Shown here piece after piece: positions 1 through 11,802 of a stretch of DNA of 64,000 nucleotides. The DNA comes from Musa acuminata AAA Group (taxonomy: Eukaryota > Streptophyta > Magnoliopsida > Zingiberales > Musaceae), in NCBI RefSeq assembly GCF_036884655.1, contig NC_088330.1:32137001-32201000 (forward strand), read 5' to 3'. Under the pieces are notes generated by a model, which was not told where the DNA came from, made no database searches, and saw nothing but the letters and a program-made list of their open reading frames with translations. Both the position numbers and the translations under genes were made by a program. Numbering within the stretch: the first letter of the stretch is position 1; every line of letters starts with the position of its first letter.

Positions 1-106
1 TAGTTTCTGCTGCTTGTTTTGCTCATTCAATATGTTCGTTAACATGCTTATGCCAGTTGGACTTTCCAAACTGAGTCAGGTTTCCAAAAATCTATATTTC
101 AGGGAA

Positions 107-1848
107 ATGCCTCGAAAAGTTAATTATGGACTTGACTATGATGATGACTATGATACTTATAATGACTATGATGATTATCAATATGAACATGAAGTAGAAG
201 AAGATGGCTATGACTATGATCATAATGTGAAAGGAGATTGTAAGTGGCATCTCTACTTTTCTTTTTCCCCAGTTGGTGTCTTTTTCCAGAGTGATTTGTT
301 TATCCTTTCTTCATTAGTTATTTTTATTTTTTACCATGATCTTTGCAATAAACAAATAACCATCCTTTCAAAAGTCAATTCCCCTAGTTTTTTGGCTTAA
401 CGTCTTTCTGCTTGGAGCAGACATCACATCTCACCCTGATAAAACTGCTAGCGAGCCAGGAATGTGGCAATGCTCAATTTGCTCATATGATAACGATGAG
501 ACTTCGTTTTGTTGCGACATTTGTGGAGCTATTCAAGTTTATGCTTCCAATTATGGCAAAGAAAAAGGTATTTTGATGCTTTTCAGCTACAGAGATAATA
601 TGTGAATGCAATGTGTATGTTACTGCTAAGACTAGGCTTCCACTGTGCCTTATGGAATTTGTGTTATTGTATTGTTATGTTGGAAAGTTGCATAATATAA
701 TCTTTTGTACAGTACATGGTGCAAGCAGAGATTCAGGAGCACCCGTGATGGCCATGTCCCATGCACAACTATCTACTTTAACACCCAAAAGCAATATTCT
801 GCCTGATGACTTTCAGAACAAAGATGCCAGTTTGTATGAGAAAGGTAATCTATAACAATTTTTGTCTTGTATGAAGTTCGCATTACTATGTTTTCTGCTG
901 TAGGTTGCTTAGAGCCTCAGATTAAGTGCATTGTTAACCTAATGTTTGTTCTGGACTTCAATCTTATATTGTTTGTGGCAATAAGCATATGATGATTATT
1001 AAATTGTAAATGGCTTTTGCTTTATTGTTTTCATTCTTCTTTTTGCCTGAAGGTATTTGTTGAGAAGCTTGAGAAATCCTGCCAAGAAAAGCACCGAAGC
1101 ATTATGCATACAGTACATAAATCCTTAATTCAGACTCCTTGGGTTGGTTATATGAATATTGTCTTGTCATTTTGCCTAAAAAGTACTTAGTCCTCCTGTA
1201 ATTCTAGGCCTGTTATGCCATTTTTTTCCTCCCTAGAGTCTTTTTTTTTTTTTTTTCATTTCCAGGCACCTGTATTTGGATTTGGCTTCGGCTTCCTCCC
1301 TTTATATGTACATTTAGTGGTGATACATAACTGATTTGGTGAAGATTAGCTATGATTATGTAGAAGGTGCTACAAATGAACTAAGTCGTCAAGACTGTTT
1401 GATGTTAATATAAAACCATTTTTGGTATTGCAATTGTTTTCTTGTGCTTTAACTATTTGAGAAATTCTCAGCTAAGAGGCATGGATACGTGCTTTTGATG
1501 GACGTGTCTCTGATTGACACATGTTGGACACATGGATCGGACACATGTTGGACACATGGATACATGGGTCGGACACTTGCATGCGACGTTGCGCTCGCAT
1601 GGCCCTCATGTGAGGGTCATATACTTAGCAAAATAAAAATGAAGGTCGTCACAAAGAAACACATACCAATTATATCGGGAGATTGTTAAATATTACTTGA
1701 TGTACTCAATCTTTATTTTGGATACTTAAATTTAGATGATTTTAATTGTTTTAACTTGTATGATGATATTTATTTGTTTACATTGCTGAATTTATAAAAT
1801 TGAAGTATAAATGCTATATATTAATCAAATATCACACACACACACACA

Positions 1849-1926
<78 letters not shown>

Positions 1927-4900
1927 ATACACGTATCCTTGCCGTTTTCATGTCCTATTTTTTTAAAAAAATGTCGTGTCGCTGTGTCCATGTAATGTTT
2001 GTATCCCGTGTCTATGACTGTGCTTCTTAGGTTCTCGGTAAATTCTTGGTATTTTAAAATTATTTCATGTGGAATTAACCTGCATCGTACGTCTAATGAT
2101 GCTTGACAAACTAGTACGTGATAATTCTTATACTTTTTGATGCTGATCTCTGCAATTATTTTGATTTTTTAAATTTTAGTTAGATACTGTGGTTCCATTT
2201 GACCATACTTTAGGTAATATGGTAAGACTAGTTTTTCCTTGACTGTTCAGTATGGTTTCTTTGGTTACAGATCATGCATATCAATTTAGAATTTTTGATT
2301 TGATGTTGCATTGGCAATTTAATCTTGAATTCCTTTTATTGCTGGCTTTAACATATATCAGAAAATAAACCACTTGGTTGTACTTCTATTCCCAACTGTA
2401 CTAGTGACTTCTGTTGTTCCCTTAATACTATTATTCTAGTTGACATAGTAAAGCCAGCATCCAGCAGGGCGAAATCCAACAAGGGAAAGGAGGTTAAAGT
2501 TTTATATCCACCAGATAATAAAATTCTTGTGTCATCTGCTAAACTATCAAATACCAGTTGTCTCGATGAAAGCGAGAGTAGTCAGAGCAGTTCTTCCAGG
2601 GAAAATGTGGATACATCAACAACATTGAGCAGAAATCTTGCACGGGTGAAGTTGGATAAAAATCCTTTTCATAGCAGCAAAGTTAATTCAGAACCTCAGT
2701 ACAAACCAGAGGAATGGATGTTGCTGGACAAAGAACAAGGAACTCTGAAGCAGTTAAATCTTGCAATAGTAAGCCAACTATCTCCTACCCGGTTTGCCTA
2801 ATACTTGTCTCTTTGATTTTTGTGTTCAATGTCCATTCTAAACTCTATGTTATGAATTTATTGAATACATCTACCAGGTTGGTCATGTGGATTCTGGAAA
2901 ATCAACATTATCTGGGAGGTTGCTACATCTTTTGGGAAAAGTATCGAAGAAAGAAATGCACAAATATGAGAAAGAGGCTAAAGAAAAGGTACATTTACTA
3001 TGTAGAGCAATTGTGAAAGGTCTTCTAGATTAGTCAAATATATATTTCATGCCTGCTGGCTTTTTTTTTGTTTAAAAAATTAGCAACAAACAGGTGAAGT
3101 GACATTTAACTGGTTAGATGGTAAATTTTTGATACATATTGATGTAATTTACATGGTCAATTAGGTTTTCTAATGCATTATACATGCAGGGTAAAGGTTC
3201 ATTTGCTTTTGCATGGGCAATGGATGAAAGCTCTGAAGAGAGAGAAAGGGGCATAACTATGACAGTTGCTGTTGCCTATTTTGACTCCAAGAAGTTTCGT
3301 GTTGTTTTACTTGACTCTCCTGGCCACAAAGATTTTGTGCCAAATATGATCTCAGGTGCTACACAAGCTGATGCAGCTATTCTTGTTGTTGATGCATCCA
3401 TTGGCTCCTTTGAGGCAGGTATGGACGGTCATGGTATTGGGCAGACAAAGGAGCATGCTCAACTTGTCAGAAGTTTTGGTGTTGAGCAAATCATTGTCGC
3501 TATAAATAAGATGGATGCTGTGGGATACTCAAAGGAAAGATATGATTTTATAAAATCGAAACTTGGTTCATTCCTTCATTCCTGTGGATTTAAGGATTCA
3601 TCAATCATTTGGATTCCTCTTAGTGTTGTGGAAAACCAAAATTTGGTTACAGCCACTACTGATGTTCGCTTATCTTCCTGGTAAGAGCAGTTCTTTTTCA
3701 TTTTGTTGTTTGTTGGGGTTTGTGATGTGCCTTTTTCATTATGTGTATATAAGCTTTTTCTACTATGGGATACACAGATGTTTGGCATTTGCAGTAATTA
3801 AAAAATGGACTTTGCAGGTATCATGGTTTATGTCTGTTGGATGCAATAGATTCGTTAGAGACACCTTTAAGGGATCTTTCAAAGCCACTTATTCTTCCTA
3901 TATGTGATGTCATCAAGACATCAATGGGACAGGTTGCAGCCTGTGGAAAGTTGGAGACTGGAGCTCTTCGAATTGGTTCAAAGGTATTGTTTTAAACTTA
4001 TTCATCATCAAAATTTATTAAGACTTGCAACCATGCTACTAATATGAAATTCTTAAGTAAAATTAATGGAATGAGAACCATTATTAGAATTTTACTTGTG
4101 AAGTGCAGTTTCCCATAGACTAATAGTTTACTACTCATCATGTCATTTTGTTATAAGAATGGACATAGATGTTTAATGCAAAGACTTCAACTGACATACT
4201 GATTGTACTGCTTTTCAGCTGCTGGTATGTAGGTATAAACAGTATACCGGCTACTGACACAGCTGGCTGCTAGGATAAATTGAGAAGAATAAGGTGAAAA
4301 ACAAAGGAAACAAGAAAAGAACATGTAGATGAATTTTATTATGTACCTTGCATCTTCAAAACTCCTCTTCTTGTTGAGTCTCTGCCTGCTGATGCATTGC
4401 TGCCACTTCTCTTCCTTCTCTTCCAATCTAAAAAAGAGTTCTAAAGGTAATCCAACAAAATCAGGCATTAAGTGGCAGTCTGGATACTCATCCACTTAGA
4501 CTAATTTCTTGAGACCAATGTTGGACAAAGTTGGAGAAAGAACATTCCACTTCATCGATGTCACCATCGGTTTGTGTTGGGAAATTGGCGGGAGGCTCTG
4601 AGGATGAATATCTCTATGCTTACTTTTCATATGTTGTGTTTTCATCTTGTTATGCTGATGTTCGCTCTTGGAGGGGAACTGATCTGAATATGAAAAAAAA
4701 ATTACATAGATTAACTTAAGTTGTTACACTAGATAGTAATTAGATTCCTGTATCAGCTGTGGTCTACAGAAGTAGCTATTTCTATTTGCTATTTTAAGCT
4801 TTAGGAACCGACAGCTGTACCCCTTTTTTTAAGGGAAAGTTACCATAAGTACTGTGTTCTAAATTGTCACACAGCTTTGTGTTTACATGCTTTTTTAATT

Positions 4901-6073
4901 CTTTAAGTGTGATATGGATTGTTTGGCTATATCCTAAGTCAAGTTTCCGCAATGCCTTTGTCTACATTGTAGCATGAGATACTTGGATGCTTGAAATTCA
5001 TGCCAAAAATTGGGTGCCCTTATACCAGAAAATTTGAACCATATTTATCTTGGAACTATAAATATGATGACATATTTGCTTTTTGACTTTGTCAATGTTC
5101 TTTTTCATTTGAGTGGCACTGCTTAGGAGAACTTCTAGACTAGGTTTTGTATGTTTTCATTCAAGCAGGCATGTTCTTTTGAGGTTGTTGATTGGATTAA
5201 ATCTACTTGATGCATCTCACTGTTTATCTGGTCATGGCTGGCATTGCTTGTGCCATCATGATTGTGATATTAATCAAGTATACATTTACTTTTGTATTTA
5301 GGAGTAGTCTTTGATGGTAGGGAGCTGGGCTTCTTGCAGGTTTTAGTTATGCCACTTGGTGAATTAGCTACGGTACGGTCCATCGAGCGAGACTCCATCA
5401 ACTGCAATTTGGCAAGAGCTGGTGACCATGTAGCTGTTACCTTACAAGGCATCCAGTCCAGTCATGTTATGCCTGGTGGGGTGCTCTGTCACCCTGATTA
5501 TGCAGTGCCTGTGGCTACATATTTGGAGCTAAGGATCCTTGTCTTGGACATTACGACACCAATTCTAACTGGATCCCAGGTTTGGCATGGAAATCTACAT
5601 TTAATTTGTTAAATGTATAAATTAGCTTCACTTCTTAAGAAAAGGAGAAAATATAGGTTGAATTTCATATACATCATGCAAAAGAGGCTGGAAGAGTGGT
5701 GAAGATGGTAGCACTGCTGGACCAGAAGACTGGAAAGGTCTCTAAAACCACACCACGCGTCCTCAAAGCAAAACAAAGTGCTATCATAGAGGTAAAATCA
5801 TGCTCTGCCTATCTGCTAATTTTGTCACTAAACTCATGGGAGATTTGGGTTATTATTGTTGGTTATGAAACATCTTTTAATGTACTACATTTTTCTTTTA
5901 CATCTGATGACTGAGCTGTTCAAATTAATGTGTACTCTTTTTAGGTCAAATTGAATGGAGCAGTATGTGTGGAGGAGTTCTCGAAATGTCGAGCCCTTGG
6001 AAGGGTATTCCTACGGTCTTCAGGAACTACAATTGCTGTTGGTATTGTGACCCGTGTACTCAAGCATGAATAG
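107..6073 (+). CDS. HBS1: HBS1-like translational GTPase (ribosome rescue), 10 exons
   Basis: Exons: 107-239, 421-567, 713-844, 2440-2768, 2878-2988, 3190-3680, 3818-3983, 5340-5579, 5657-5791, 5945-6073. They join in frame to 670 residues, close to the length I recall for plant HBS1. Visible parts: an Asp/Tyr-rich N-terminus starting MPRKVNYG; a RanBP2-type zinc finger (Trp60, Cys62, Cys65, Cys76, Cys79); a Ser-rich linker; then an EF1A-type GTPase with G1 GHVDSGKS (249-256), DSPGH (326-330) and NKMD (390-393); then two beta-barrel domains. DSPGH instead of the DAPGH of eEF1A, plus the N-terminal extension and zinc finger, separate it from eEF1A. Known role of the family: with Pelota/Dom34 it splits stalled ribosomes in no-go and non-stop decay in the cytosol. 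The start at 107 follows a splice acceptor at 101-102, so bases 1-102 are probably the tail of a 5' UTR intron. Intron 3 (845-2439) is unusually long. Confidence 0.93.
1472..2030. mobile_element. hAT-like MITE in HBS1 intron 3
   Basis: The left end reads CTAAGAGGCA and the reverse complement of the right end reads CTAAGAAGCA, giving imperfect terminal inverted repeats. The flanking octamers ATTCTCAG (1464-1471) and GTTCTCGG (2031-2038) agree at 6 of 8 positions, as expected of an aged 8-bp target duplication. The interior has GGACACATG-type repeats near 1520-1570 and a CA/TA microsatellite. No transposase reading frame is visible. Assignment to hAT rests on the TIR and the 8-bp duplication only. 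Confidence 0.5.
1832..1921. repeat. (CA)n(TA)n compound microsatellite
   Basis: A short CA run passes into roughly 70 bases of uninterrupted TA dinucleotides inside the MITE in HBS1 intron 3. Length may be compressed or expanded by sequencing and should be treated as approximate. Confidence 0.9.
3984..5339. other. HBS1 intron 7, no feature recognised
   Basis: This 1.36-kb intron separates the switch/NKMD part of the GTPase domain from the second beta-barrel. It is AT-rich and starts and ends with GT and AG. I see no coding exon, terminal inverted repeat or retroelement motif in it. Confidence 0.6.
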
Positions 6074-7026
6074 GATCTCTTCCGGACAAAGCGGACGCCT
6101 AGAGATGTCGGCATTAGAAGATTTTGGTAGCCAACCTTCATTTGGTTTGTTAAGTAATTTGTACATTATCGAACAATGTACCACTTGATGAGCTATTTAT
6201 TTATGTTCGGGAGCAATTATATTTTTTGTCCATTTATAATCGTTATGAATATTCAATAAATACTAATCCTGCAATTATGACCATTTTGAATGGATATTGA
6301 TAAGAACTGGATGTATCTCCCTATCCCCTCAGCAAGTTATCTATCACAGACCATGAGGATTTGAAGAATGTATCCTCTTGTTCTCACCTTTTCAGATTAT
6401 AATTTTAAGAGATGATAGATATCAAGGGTATCCTGATTTTACCATGTTATTCTTTTTTGTGATATCACATCTGTGCATCTAGAAATTGAGGTAGATGATG
6501 TCTGGTTATGCTTTTTTCCTGTGTATTTATTGCATGTTACTAGGCTCAGCATAACCAATCACCTGCCGTCTCTGTTATTTTGTTTTGTATCTTTCTTGAG
6601 GTACTGCTTGTGTCAATTGTATTAATCTGCAGCCATGTATGCAGTCTAAATACTTGCTTTATTGACCTCGAATAGTGTCGAAAAATATCTATAGAAATCT
6701 TTGTGGGACGTGACATGTCCACCACATGTTTGCCAAAATTGCTTCACCCCACCATAATACTTGACCAAGTTTCTGGAGCACAACAAAATATGGTAATCCT
6801 TTTCCATCCTTAAGAGAGCTCCCAGTCTTATCCTTTGGCTTCCAAACGTCACATTCGCATATCCAAACCTGCAAGAAGAGACCCTCCCCGTACATGCGCC
6901 GCCCATATCATCCCCGCCTTACCTACCGCGCCATTTGATTGCCTGTTAACTGTTCGACGAAAAGCCCCAAAGAGAAGTTAGATATACGAAGGGAGGATTA
7001 GATCTTTTGAGGTCTGAGCCTGAGGA
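6074..7026. other. HBS1 3' flank and FTR variable chain upstream region
   Basis: The first part is AT-rich 3' UTR-like sequence after the HBS1 stop, with an AATAAATA-type polyadenylation candidate near 6255. From about 6850 the base composition shifts to GC-rich, consistent with the promoter and 5' UTR of the next gene. No further gene is supported. Confidence 0.5.
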
Positions 7027-7521
7027 ATGCCGACACCGGTCACCACCATCTCCACCGCATCCGCCGCCGCCCTCGCCTCTTTCCTCTTATGTCGTTCCCC
7101 TCCCTCCGCTGCCCCGACCTCTCCTCGTCCTCTACCAGCTAGCGCCTCCTCCCGGCCCGCGGTGGTCCTCGCCGTGCGCGCCTTGGCCTCCAGGCGGGTT
7201 GTCTCGTGCCAGGTCGCCCTCTCTTCCGACCTCTCCTCGGGTATAGAAGAGGAGGAGCTGCTGGCGGCGGCTATGGTTGGGAAAAGGGTCCGGGTTAAGG
7301 TGCCCCTGAAGGTTTACCACGTGATGAAGGCGCCCGACCTGGATCTGGACGGCTCGGAAGGGGTAATCAAGCAGTATGTTGGGGTTTGTAAAGGGAAGAG
7401 GATCTCCGCCAATCTCCCGTTCAAGGTCGAGTTCGAGATCAACGTGGAAGGCCAGGTCCGCCCTGTCAAGTTCTTCGCCCATCTCAGGGAGGATGAGTTC
7501 GAGTATTTGTCCTCGGATTGA
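7027..7521 (+). CDS. FTRV: Ferredoxin-thioredoxin reductase variable chain, chloroplastic
   Basis: Intronless gene for 164 residues. The first ~80 residues are rich in Ser, Ala, Pro and Arg with few acidic residues, typical of a plastid transit peptide. The conserved part begins at about residue 83 with VGKRVRVKVPLKVYHVMKAP and continues with GVIKQYVGVCKGKRISANLP and a C-terminal VKFFAHLREDEFEYL. These blocks mark the SH3-like variable (A) subunit. Known role: it forms the heterodimer with the catalytic Fe-S beta subunit that passes electrons from ferredoxin to thioredoxins in the stroma. The variable chain has no redox cysteines of its own, and none of the blocks above carries a CxxC pair. 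The ATG at 7027 is the first in frame that gives the complete transit peptide. Confidence 0.93.
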   Translation: MPTPVTTISTASAAALASFLLCRSPPSAAPTSPRPLPASASSRPAVVLAVRALASRRVVSCQVALSSDLSSGIEEEELLAAAMVGKRVRVKVPLKVYHVMKAPDLDLDGSEGVIKQYVGVCKGKRISANLPFKVEFEINVEGQVRPVKFFAHLREDEFEYLSSD

Positions 7522-10500
7522 GCTGGTGATGTGCAATCCGATGTAAAGATGGGAGATTTCAGAATTGGGCAAGCGAGATTGGATTGGCAAATGCTCTTTC
7601 TCTAGTTTTCTCTTGATATCATAAAATATGTGGACTATAAATTAATATTTTGGACGAGGAAAAGTAGAACGGGGGACTTTTGAGGATGCCATGGGAGTAA
7701 GTTCCTGCTTGCATATCCTCTCTCTGTTTCAGCTGAGATTATGAATAATGATAATTGTTGTTTGTGATCCATTAGATGCACATAATTGGGGTTGTCCTAT
7801 AACCGGACTATTTCACTTGGTATAATTATAGTTCTAGAAAGATATTTGCATTCAAGTTTCTCATTTGGTCTCGATAGATTCTTAAGACCGTAGGTTCTGT
7901 AAATAATGCTTGGAAGTGCATCAAGAACCTCAACACCCTTCTTTAAAGGGTCAAGGCATTGGAGATATTGTTCTCTCAGTGTGATATTGGATCATGAAGT
8001 TCTCCTATAATATAGTTGGAATTTGATAGTGCGACTATCTCCATTGAGTTCTCTCTCCAGCAAGTTGTGTGTTTTCTTTTAACGAAAGACATAAAAACAC
8101 TCCTGCTTCTTTTGTGTATAAATCATTTGTTAGCTTGTTACAAATTATTTACATATTCTGTTAAGATAATCAGATTGCTTTTTTCTCTGCTCATTATGTT
8201 TTGTTATATACCGACACTGTGAGATGTTATTTTCTTGAAGATTTTTGGACTGGACTTATCCTTGTTTAATTGTGATGCCATCCTGTAACTTGCATAGACT
8301 TTGACATTGTTCTCTCGACATTGATAAAAGTGTAAGTTTTTCTTTCACCACTCTACATGGAAGTTCACAAAATTTGGTCTGGTTGGTTAATTTGCAAGAT
8401 TGAGCTGTCTTAGTGATGTGTCCTTCCATTTCTCTGGATTCCAATCTCCATTTTCCTCTTAGGTTGTTAATTGTGAGGTTTTGTCCGAAAGAAAGTACTT
8501 CAGACTAAGTATCTTATTTTGTGGCTCTATCAGTGAATGAGAACAGGTAAGAAAAGTATAGACCTTGCATCTAAATAGATAGTTGCAGGCAGGGTGAAAA
8601 CTGAGATAAGGTAAAGTTTGACAAATCTTTGTGACGTGAGTTTTCTTATGACTCTTATGAACTAAATGTACTTTATCATGATCTTCATAGAGTAATATAA
8701 CTGATTTAAATGAGCATATATCACCATGATTGGTCACATATATTAGATATTTTTCACATCTTATTCTGACTCTAGATGTGGCAAGGATTTGAGTTTAAAA
8801 TGAGTCAAAGAAAGAACTATGGTAAAATCTAAACGGCTCATATTGAAGCATGATTGCAATCACCAATCATTGAATTTGCTTTTTACGATTGGAATATCTG
8901 AGGAAGAGGTCTAAGAGAGGTTCCATATGGATATATTCAAGAAAAGGAAGATAGCTTGCTTGTCAGTTATTCAAGTAAACTGTCTTGTATGCACTAACCA
9001 CTTGTTCCGCACTACTGCTCCCATTATCTGGGCTGGGCAGCAGCATGATGATAACATTAAAAGATAACAAATAGGCCTTTTATAGTAGATTGGAGAGGAA
9101 ATATGAGAAGTATGAATGGTTAGCAGGCTTGTTGAGGCAGAAGCAGGAAGAAACTCAAAAGAAGAAGGGATGAATATAAGGCCTCCCAAGAACAAAGAAA
9201 CCTTATTTTCTTTAGTTGAGAGCATCCTGCAAGCATGTGGTCCTTTCTGTCGGTCGATCCAATTCAGGATGCTGCCTTTTTGTTTCTGCCTTAAATGATC
9301 TGAAAGGTCTTTTTTCTGAAAATTAGTCCATTCAAGACTCTTTCCACAGAGAGTGATCAGCTTCCATTTTAGATTTTAGAAGCAACTTTTATCTTATTCG
9401 GGAATATTTGTCTGTTTGAGGTATTTTAAGATGAGAACAGGAGGCCAAAGAGCAGTCTTTATACAACATTGTGGCCGTTTGAATCTGCTTAAATGACAAT
9501 TTTGTGATTCTGTAATAGGCAATTCCTTTCAGGACCCAAATTAAATGAGAAACAGGATACTCAACTAGCTAAATGGAGGATTCCATATAAAAGAGTAATT
9601 AGACCCCTCAATGACTAACCACAGCTTGATTCAAGGAGGTGCATACTAGAACTCACTTGAAACCAATACATAATCCAATTAACTGGATCTATGTATAACT
9701 AAACCTAAAGATTTTTTTTAAAAAAAAAATCAGAATGCATCAGATTTCATATCAATTATTCTTTTCATACACATCTGGTTACTTTTTCGTCGTTTCCTAT
9801 GTACTGATCCCTTTTTATTCTTATTGAAGTGTTGCATGAAGAATTATGTTAGGCTGTTTGGAAAAAGAGGAATTCACTATTGCATTATGCAAAATGTCCT
9901 TGGGATATCTCTTGTTCCTGTTTCATCATGGTATTGTCTGGAATCTTAACTTAGAAATTGCATCAAACAGAAGTGTTTCTGTATGTAATAGTTCTGTTTT
10001 ACGTGTGTTGATTTGATAACCAACTCACCTTGTGTTTGCTTGTGGTGATAAATGGTGATGTAACCTTTTTGTTGATGTATTTTGTTCTTTACAAAATGTT
10101 TCTTGGAATAAATCAACATTGGGTTTCCTATACTGGTGCTACATTGTTTGTATACTTTATTTTTCTTCTCCATTCTCTTTTCTTGTTAACTTCTTGGTTC
10201 TTAATATTTATATGACTGTTTTTAATTTAGTGCTTGCTAGTGAGACATATCCAGTTTTTTCTTTGCTGTGCTGAATCTAGAGGCTTGAAGATCCAATTTC
10301 TCTAAATTTTTGTTCACTTTTTCCTATCATTTTTTTTTTCTCATTTTAGATGTATTTGAGATGTTCATTCATGCCCTAACAAAATTGGCAGATGTTCATT
10401 CATGCCATGACTTGGTGCCCCTATGCCCTACTAAACTGATCTGCACCTCACAATCTCTATTTACAAGTAACAAGAATATTGTATTGCTTTGTATTTGCTT

Positions 10501-11024
10501 ATTTACAGAAAGTCTATAGGGAAGTTCTTACTGCTTGTTTTTCTAATGGGTATATGTTTGTGATTTACTAGATTAAGGTCAAAAGATGAATGATGGTGAT
10601 ATCAATCATGTTAACTTGGTCTGCTAGCTTGGAGTTTTGAGTATCTGTTGTTAGCTAGGTTATGCAATTAATTGCATGGGGATGCCGCCGTATCCTGAGA
10701 GTATTTAATAGGCTGATCAGTGCTCCATTGGTTTCTACCAAGGAATTCAAGATAAGTAGATCAGTTGAACTCATCACTTGGAGCAGCAGCATAGGATCGT
10801 GACTCGGTACAAGTATGCATTATTGCGTAGTCTAATGATGTCTTCTTCAAGACATATTACTGTTCAGGAGTTTTATGTTATTTTGGTTGGATTTGTGGAA
10901 GCAATAGTTTTGGTGCATCTCAGAAACTAACAGAAAGAAACTTATTTTGTTCATCTGCTGTCTTCAGACTCAGTAACTGTAAGTAACATGTCTGGATCTA
11001 CATCTTTATACTATGGATTTGCAG

Positions 11025-11344
11025 GTAATATACCACCAAGTGATTGATCTGCACAGTAGCTCATATTCACATGTAAAGTGGGCAAAGGTGAGACTCAGTG
11101 GATTGTTTGAATCCCCCTTGAAAAGTGCTTCTCTTTTCTTTTCGCAGGATGGTGGTCTTCATAGTTCCTTCCACTCTTCTTTTGACGTAAAGGTATGTTT
11201 ACTCTCCTTTCACCTTTGTCCTAAAGATATGTTTACAATTCACCTTTGTCAACCCTTCTTGTATCCATTTTTATCAAGTTCAATTTAGAGAATGTAGAGC
11301 ACCAATAAATGTTCATCTTTGTTCCAAATTTACTGCAGGAATAA
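11025..11344 (+). other. Possible orphan coding exons of an unidentified transcript
   Basis: Blocks 11025-11087 (63 nt) and 11148-11192 (45 nt) each lie between AG and GT with good plant splice context. They join in phase 0 and stay open for 36 codons. A third block opens at 11339 after a CTGCAG acceptor and stops at once (GAA TAA). The peptide contains HQVIDLHSSSYSHVKWAK followed by DGGLHSSFHSSF. I do not recognise the family and found no start codon or upstream exons. It could be the 3' end of a gene, a spliced UTR, or chance. Confidence 0.2.
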
Positions 11345-11758
11345 TGCACTAAGGAAGATGAATCCTGTCCAATATCTGCTGGCATAATCAAAGACATGGT
11401 ATGTACCTTTGTGCTCAAAGATATTTTTTTTACATTTAATTACATCACATATATTCTATAATTGTGACAGCAGTAAAAATAATGAGACAGAAGATGGCAG
11501 ATGGGGGTGGGGGGGGGATTGGATTCCGTTGTGCAGGTAGCCGTTGCAAGGTTTGGAATTACGCCATTCAAATCCCACACAGAAGAAAGAGAATGATGAG
11601 AATCTTTGTAATTATATACGCATAATATTACTAGCAACGGCTACATTTCCTTCCCCACGCAGCAACCCCAATACTTAAAATACTTCCCTTTTTCTCCACT
11701 ATTTCAAATCTCCTCCCTTTCTTTCAAGCAGCAAACAGCAGCAGTTGCTCCTCCTCTT

Positions 11759-11761
<3 letters not shown>

Positions 11762-11792
<31 letters not shown>
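11762..11792. repeat. (CT)n tract in 5' UTR
   Basis: About 30 bases of CT dinucleotides end 11 bases before the ATG at 11803. Pyrimidine-rich 5' leaders of this kind are common near plant transcription starts, so it may act as a Y-patch or simply be a microsatellite. Confidence 0.85.
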
Positions 11793-11794
<2 letters not shown>

Positions 11795-11802
11795 GAACCC
11801 CA

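Larger units (their letters stand above)
7522..11802. other. 4.3-kb intergenic stretch, mostly unassigned
   Basis: The first few hundred bases are 3' UTR-like sequence of the FTR chain. The rest is AT-rich and holds no open reading frame I recognise. The exceptions are three short exon-like blocks at 11025-11087, 11148-11192 and 11339-11344 (separate entry) and a CT tract just before the next start codon. It also has a poly-G stretch near 11507. No tRNA, LTR or terminal inverted repeat is clear. Confidence 0.5.
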
